Positions 60,489 to 64,000 of a DNA stretch of 64,000 bases are shown here, one piece after another; the stretch's first letter is position 1, and every line of letters begins with the position of its first letter. The notes below the pieces were generated by a model. That model made no database searches, was not told where the DNA came from, and saw nothing but the letters and a program-made list of their open reading frames with translations. This DNA is from an uncultured Flavobacteriales bacterium. Lineage in GTDB: Bacteria; Bacteroidota; Bacteroidia; Flavobacteriales_E; Vicingaceae. The translations under genes and the position numbers were made by a program. The stretch spans positions 1-64,000 of the forward strand of contig CAJQON010000003.1 of the NCBI GenBank assembly GCA_905479995.1, given 5' to 3'.

Positions 60489-61502
60489 TTAAAACTTAGC
60501 ACAAGGAACAAAAAAGCGCTTACCGCGTCTCTTTTTTTGTTTACTTGCTATTTCGTAAATAATAGAAATTTCATGAGATCCTCCAGAATTAAATGCTAAT
60601 CTGGAAATTGTCACATCGTAACTATAACCTAAGTTTAGGTTGTATTCTGTAAACTTATACCCCAACAAAACTGCTAATGCATCATTGTTTAATGTATTTT
60701 CATAGGACTTTATACCAGGTAAACCTCGGTACCAAAAACCGAAAACAAAAGGGTCTCTTGTGTAATACATCCCTAAGTCCAATTGATCAAATTTTTGCTG
60801 AGATTTATAATGAAAGGCCAAATTAAAGTATGAAGTATTCAGGCTCTTTCTTCCTCCTTCAGACAAGTCAAACTTATACCCACCATGCGCTGAAAACTTC
60901 ATATACAAAGGACTCTCTCCGTTTATTAAACTTTGGTTGGGTTCATTCATATGGCTAAAAGATACACCTGCCCAATATGTTTCGGAAAAAACCAAAAGAC
61001 CAGCTGTAAGATCCATATAATTAACATTGTTAATTTCAATATTATCGGCAGTAGTTGAAGCACCTCCACGAGCAAGTTGATCGTTAAATATGAGATTTGA
61101 AAAATCAACTCCTCTGGTTACATAATTAAATTTAATACCAGGCTGAATGAATATTTTTTTGTCAATTTGAAAATGATAAGAATAAAGCAAACCTAATTCT
61201 GTTGTTCCCATTTTTCCAGTCCCAGCTTGTTCTTTAGCAAACAATAAACCTAGTCCACTATTAAACTCCGACAAATTGTAATCATAAGCAAAGGCATAAT
61301 TTACAAAATGACCGGGTATTGCACTCCATTGATTTCTGTAGCTACTGGCAAACCGATGCTCCATGGTAGCCCCAGCAAATCCGGGGTTAAGGTAAAGTGG
61401 GGCGGCATTAAATTGGGTAAACTGCATGTCCTGGCAATTGCTTTCAATAATTAAAGAAAGCATACTTATTAGGAGTATGGCTTTCAGTTTATTTATCCCC
61501 AC
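60489..61502 (-). CDS. PorP/SprF-family type IX secretion outer-membrane protein
   Basis: 337 aa. MQFTQFNAAPLYLNPGFAG after the signal peptide is the family mark, along with ASSYRNQWSAIPGHFVNYAF and GLGLLFAKEQAGTGKMGTTE. The rest is a beta-barrel; in gliding bacteria this family helps secrete or anchor a partner protein with a gliding-type C-terminal domain. The gene starts with GTG at 61502 and overlaps the previous gene by 14 bases. The large PKD protein upstream is the likely partner. Confidence 0.93.
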   Translation of the reverse strand: MGINKLKAILLISMLSLIIESNCQDMQFTQFNAAPLYLNPGFAGATMEHRFASSYRNQWSAIPGHFVNYAFAYDYNLSEFNSGLGLLFAKEQAGTGKMGTTELGLLYSYHFQIDKKIFIQPGIKFNYVTRGVDFSNLIFNDQLARGGASTTADNIEINNVNYMDLTAGLLVFSETYWAGVSFSHMNEPNQSLINGESPLYMKFSAHGGYKFDLSEGGRKSLNTSYFNLAFHYKSQQKFDQLDLGMYYTRDPFVFGFWYRGLPGIKSYENTLNNDALAVLLGYKFTEYNLNLGYSYDVTISRLAFNSGGSHEISIIYEIASKQKKRRGKRFFVPCAKF

Positions 61503-63033
61503 TTTTCTTTTCTAGTTTATATTCTATAAGATCTTTACTATGTACATCAAAGTTAAGTTCTCCAGTATAAGAATGGTATTCTCTGGATTCAACAATAATG
61601 TTGTACGATTTTTCTGGATCAACTAACATTATAAACTTACCTGTGTTTTCATTGGATTTATAAACTCCATTTACTTTTTTTGATTCATTGTCTATTACCG
61701 TAATTTTAGCCCCTAATGGAGTTTTTCCACCACTAGTTTTAACTAGTGCTTTTAATACATGCTGTTTAAAAAATTCATCTTTTAAAACTACTTTATAAAT
61801 ATCTTGTCCACCATAGCCACCATCTCTTGATGAAGAATAATAGCCCACTTTTCCATTTCCAGAGAGCACGTAAAAAATATCATCTCTAACCGTATTAATA
61901 GGGTATTTTAAATTGGTTGGTTCACTCCATTTCCCGTTTTCCTTTACTGTTTTAAACACATCGTAACCACCCATATTTTGATGCCCTTTTGAGCTAAAAT
62001 AAAGTGTTTTTTTATCAGTATAAATAAAAGGTGCATCTTCATCTTCTTTGGTATTTATTGTTGGTCCCATGTTCATGGCCTTACTCCATTTTCCATTTGG
62101 CAACCTTAACGCCCTATAAATATCTTTACCTCCAAAACCACCCGGACGATCGCTCGAAAAGTAGAGCACTTTATCATCTAAAGTAATCGAGGCACTCGCT
62201 TCAATATATTCTGTATTAATGTCTGATCCCAACTTAACTGGATTTTCCCAATCATCTAATCCCATTCTACTTTCATAAATATCGCCCGACCTTAAATCTT
62301 CACTGGGTTTAAATATAAAAAGTATCTGTCCATCGGGCGATAATCCTACACAAGCATCATTTCCTACAGAATTTATACCTTCTCTTAATTTTTTTGGAGT
62401 TGTCCAAGAATTTGAACTTTTCTCCGCAACATAAATGTCTTCATAAGGAATACCATTTGGGTCTAAAAATCCACCGGGACTACTTGGTCGCCTAGAGGTA
62501 AAAAATAATTGTGCATCATCTGCCGAAATTAGCGGAACATATTCTTGATGTTCAGTATTAACACTTGGCCCTAAATTTTGTACCAAAACATTCCGTTTAT
62601 CTTTTAAAGCCGTTTCGGCATACTTTGTTTTTTGAATCAGACTATTTACTGTTTCATTGTCCCAATCTTTTTTCCCAGCAATTAATTTATAAGCATTGTA
62701 GTAATTAATGGCTTTTTTAAATTTCATGCTAATATGGGCTATAGAAGCTTTGTATCGAAACAACTCTAAACTTACACTACTACTACTTTTTAAAAAATGC
62801 TTTTCTGCTGTTTTATATTTTGTTAGATTATAGTTACAAACTCCCAACTTAAAATTTAACGTTATATCTGTACTATCTTGAGTATAAAGATTTTCATATA
62901 GTTTTAGTGCTCCATAATAATCTCCATTGTCAAATTTCTTATTAGCCAAATTAAACGATTTAGAATCCAGTTGAGCAAAAGCACTCATGGAAGTACCAAA
63001 AACCAGTAGTATTATCAATAATCTATTTACCAT
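61489..63033 (-). CDS. TPR and PD40 (WD40-like) repeat protein, T9SS-associated
   Basis: 514 aa. A signal peptide (ending MSAFAQL) and TPR-like helices (~20-130: FDNGDYYGALKLYENLY, LGVCNYNLTKYKTAEKHFLK) precede PD40 beta-propeller blades (~165-410: LISADDAQLFFTSRRPS, VGLSPDGQILFIFKPS, ITLDDKVLYFSSDRPGGFGG). A C-terminal carboxypeptidase-regulatory-like segment (KTPLGAKITVIDNES) ends it. Related Bacteroidota proteins carry an OmpA domain after this; here none is present. The middle position between porP/sprF and a PKD protein suggests a shared secretion or anchoring job. Confidence 0.87.
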   Translation of the reverse strand: MVNRLLIILLVFGTSMSAFAQLDSKSFNLANKKFDNGDYYGALKLYENLYTQDSTDITLNFKLGVCNYNLTKYKTAEKHFLKSSSSVSLELFRYKASIAHISMKFKKAINYYNAYKLIAGKKDWDNETVNSLIQKTKYAETALKDKRNVLVQNLGPSVNTEHQEYVPLISADDAQLFFTSRRPSSPGGFLDPNGIPYEDIYVAEKSSNSWTTPKKLREGINSVGNDACVGLSPDGQILFIFKPSEDLRSGDIYESRMGLDDWENPVKLGSDINTEYIEASASITLDDKVLYFSSDRPGGFGGKDIYRALRLPNGKWSKAMNMGPTINTKEDEDAPFIYTDKKTLYFSSKGHQNMGGYDVFKTVKENGKWSEPTNLKYPINTVRDDIFYVLSGNGKVGYYSSSRDGGYGGQDIYKVVLKDEFFKQHVLKALVKTSGGKTPLGAKITVIDNESKKVNGVYKSNENTGKFIMLVDPEKSYNIIVESREYHSYTGELNFDVHSKDLIEYKLEKKSGDK

Positions 63034-63038
63034 AACCT

Positions 63039-64000
63039 TTATCTTAGTAACGTTATATCTCCTAAAAACGACTCTGACGTTCCGTTTATATAGGTTACTT
63101 TTATTTTATATACGTAAACATCTTGTTTACTTAATTCATTTCTGTAATAACCATCCCATCCAATGTTTACATCTGTACTAATAAACAGTAACTCACCCCA
63201 TTTATTAAAAATGTTCAACTCATATTCTTCTGCTCCAATAATTATTGGATGAAACACATCGTTGTCGGCACTATTCGGATCATAAACCCCACCACTAGAT
63301 CCATTAGGACTAGGTGTAAAGGCATTTGGAATTTTAATTCCTCCCTCCGACAAAGCCTCAACTCCTGCCGACAGTATAAATGTATCAATACAATTGTTTA
63401 CAGTTGTAGCAATTAACATAATGTCATAAACACCTACTTGTGTATAAAAGTGTTGCGGATATTCATCAATGGAAGTGTTGCCATCGCCAAAATCCCAAAA
63501 ATATGACGAGGCAAAATTGGATAGGTTAAAAAATGCTACAGGTTCATTGGGTATAAATACCGTTGTTGGACTAACCGTGAAGAAAGCACTTGGCATTTGG
63601 TATACCTCAATAATTAATTGTTGTACTTGAGTATCTTGCCCTCCAGATCCAAATACTGTTAAAGTAACAGTGTAAACTCCAGGGTTAAAATAAGTGTAAC
63701 TCGGTTCAAATTGTGTTGAAGTACCTCCATCTCCAAAATCCCAAAGATAAGTATCGGCAAATTGAGAGTTGTTTGTAAAATCAACAGCAAGTGGACGACA
63801 ACCTTGAGCCGGACCAGTAAAATCAGCTACCGGAATAGGAGCTACAATTTCTATATTATTTACAGCTGTATCCGCGCAATTGACATTACTTACAATTAAA
63901 GTAATTGGATAAATTCCCCAAGTAGCATACACATGAGCCAATGGATTTTGATTGACATCCAAAGGTGTTCCATCTCCAAAATTCCATGAATATTGCCAAG
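63039..64000 (-). CDS. PKD-repeat surface protein with gliding-motility-associated C-terminal domain (partial)
   Basis: The minus-strand frame is open to the right edge; the TTG at 63962 is internal. At least three PKD-type repeats are visible (WNFGDGTP at the edge, YLWDFGDGGTSTQFEPSYTY, YFWDFGDGNTSIDEYPQHFY). The last ~95 residues match the gliding-motility-associated, type B T9SS domain: IPNAFTPSPNGSSGG, then YELNIFNKWGELLFIS and GWDGYYRN. It is 5 bases upstream of the TPR/PD40 gene. Such proteins are usually very large, so most lies outside the window. Confidence 0.92.
   Translation of the reverse strand, partial: WQYSWNFGDGTPLDVNQNPLAHVYATWGIYPITLIVSNVNCADTAVNNIEIVAPIPVADFTGPAQGCRPLAVDFTNNSQFADTYLWDFGDGGTSTQFEPSYTYFNPGVYTVTLTVFGSGGQDTQVQQLIIEVYQMPSAFFTVSPTTVFIPNEPVAFFNLSNFASSYFWDFGDGNTSIDEYPQHFYTQVGVYDIMLIATTVNNCIDTFILSAGVEALSEGGIKIPNAFTPSPNGSSGGVYDPNSADNDVFHPIIIGAEEYELNIFNKWGELLFISTDVNIGWDGYYRNELSKQDVYVYKIKVTYINGTSESFLGDITLLR

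Noticed and set aside
1-64000. tRNA, rRNA, riboswitch or phage genes
   Set aside because: I looked through the intergenic gaps and saw no cloverleaf, conserved rRNA segment or known riboswitch core; absence is by eye only.

Overview
The window looks like a piece of chromosome from a low-GC member of the Bacteroidota, most likely a marine Flavobacteriales relative. This rests on a type IX secretion (T9SS) C-terminal sorting domain at the left edge, a gliding-motility-associated C-terminal domain and a PorP/SprF protein at the right edge, a Bacteroidota-type exosortase, TANNTTTG-type promoter elements, few Shine-Dalgarno sequences, and typical Bacteroidota families (DUF4783, GIN domain, CCC-motif membrane proteins). 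No rRNA, tRNA, CRISPR array, prophage or insertion sequence was seen.

Layout. 1-0.9 kb: tail of a PKD/T9SS surface protein and an orphan small protein. 1.1-5.9 kb (minus): three envelope genes, two related beta-barrel proteins with calcium-binding-type repeats (one ending in three SPOR domains, the other in an EF-hand) flanking a SPOR protein with acidic Pro/Val/Glu repeats. 6.1-17.7 kb (minus): a tightly packed run asnB, glycosyltransferase, wza, wzc, sugar 3,5-epimerase, WecA-like transferase, uvrA and a LOG-family gene. 17.7-23.3 kb: housekeeping genes (lpdA, fahA, glyA) and small membrane proteins, separated by strong hairpin terminators. 23.4-27.8 kb (minus): a 79-residue predicted exosortase substrate, a 1001-residue T9SS protein, and an exosortase with its partner membrane protein.

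27.9-52.5 kb (plus) is the main accessory feature: about 20 closely spaced or overlapping genes for a surface or secreted polysaccharide. They encode a second Wzc-type tyrosine kinase, a Wzx-like flippase, a Wzy-like polymerase, eight glycosyltransferases, four sulfotransferases, two DegT-family proteins flanking a WbqC protein, an FkbM methyltransferase, a GNAT acetyltransferase, a carbamoyltransferase and an SGNH/MBOAT O-acylation pair. A small GIY-YIG gene between related repeats follows, then gmd and fcl for GDP-L-fucose on the minus strand. Together with the minus-strand wza/wzc run this suggests a Wzx/Wzy-type polymer decorated with sulfate, acyl, carbamoyl and probably fucose groups; the polymer structure itself is inference.

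55-64 kb returns to core genes: rlmH, DUF4783, nadC, a YihY/BrkB membrane protein, a GIN-domain lipoprotein, a PagL-like outer membrane protein, mazG, and a T9SS/gliding module (PorP/SprF, a TPR/PD40 protein, and a large PKD protein cut by the right edge).

The most noteworthy signals are the compact exosortase/mini-substrate system beside the polysaccharide locus, the set of four sulfotransferases (one without a normal start codon), the in-frame hexanucleotide repeat coding the Tyr-Gly tail of the second kinase, and the GIY-YIG cassette next to a duplicated glycosyltransferase 3' end.
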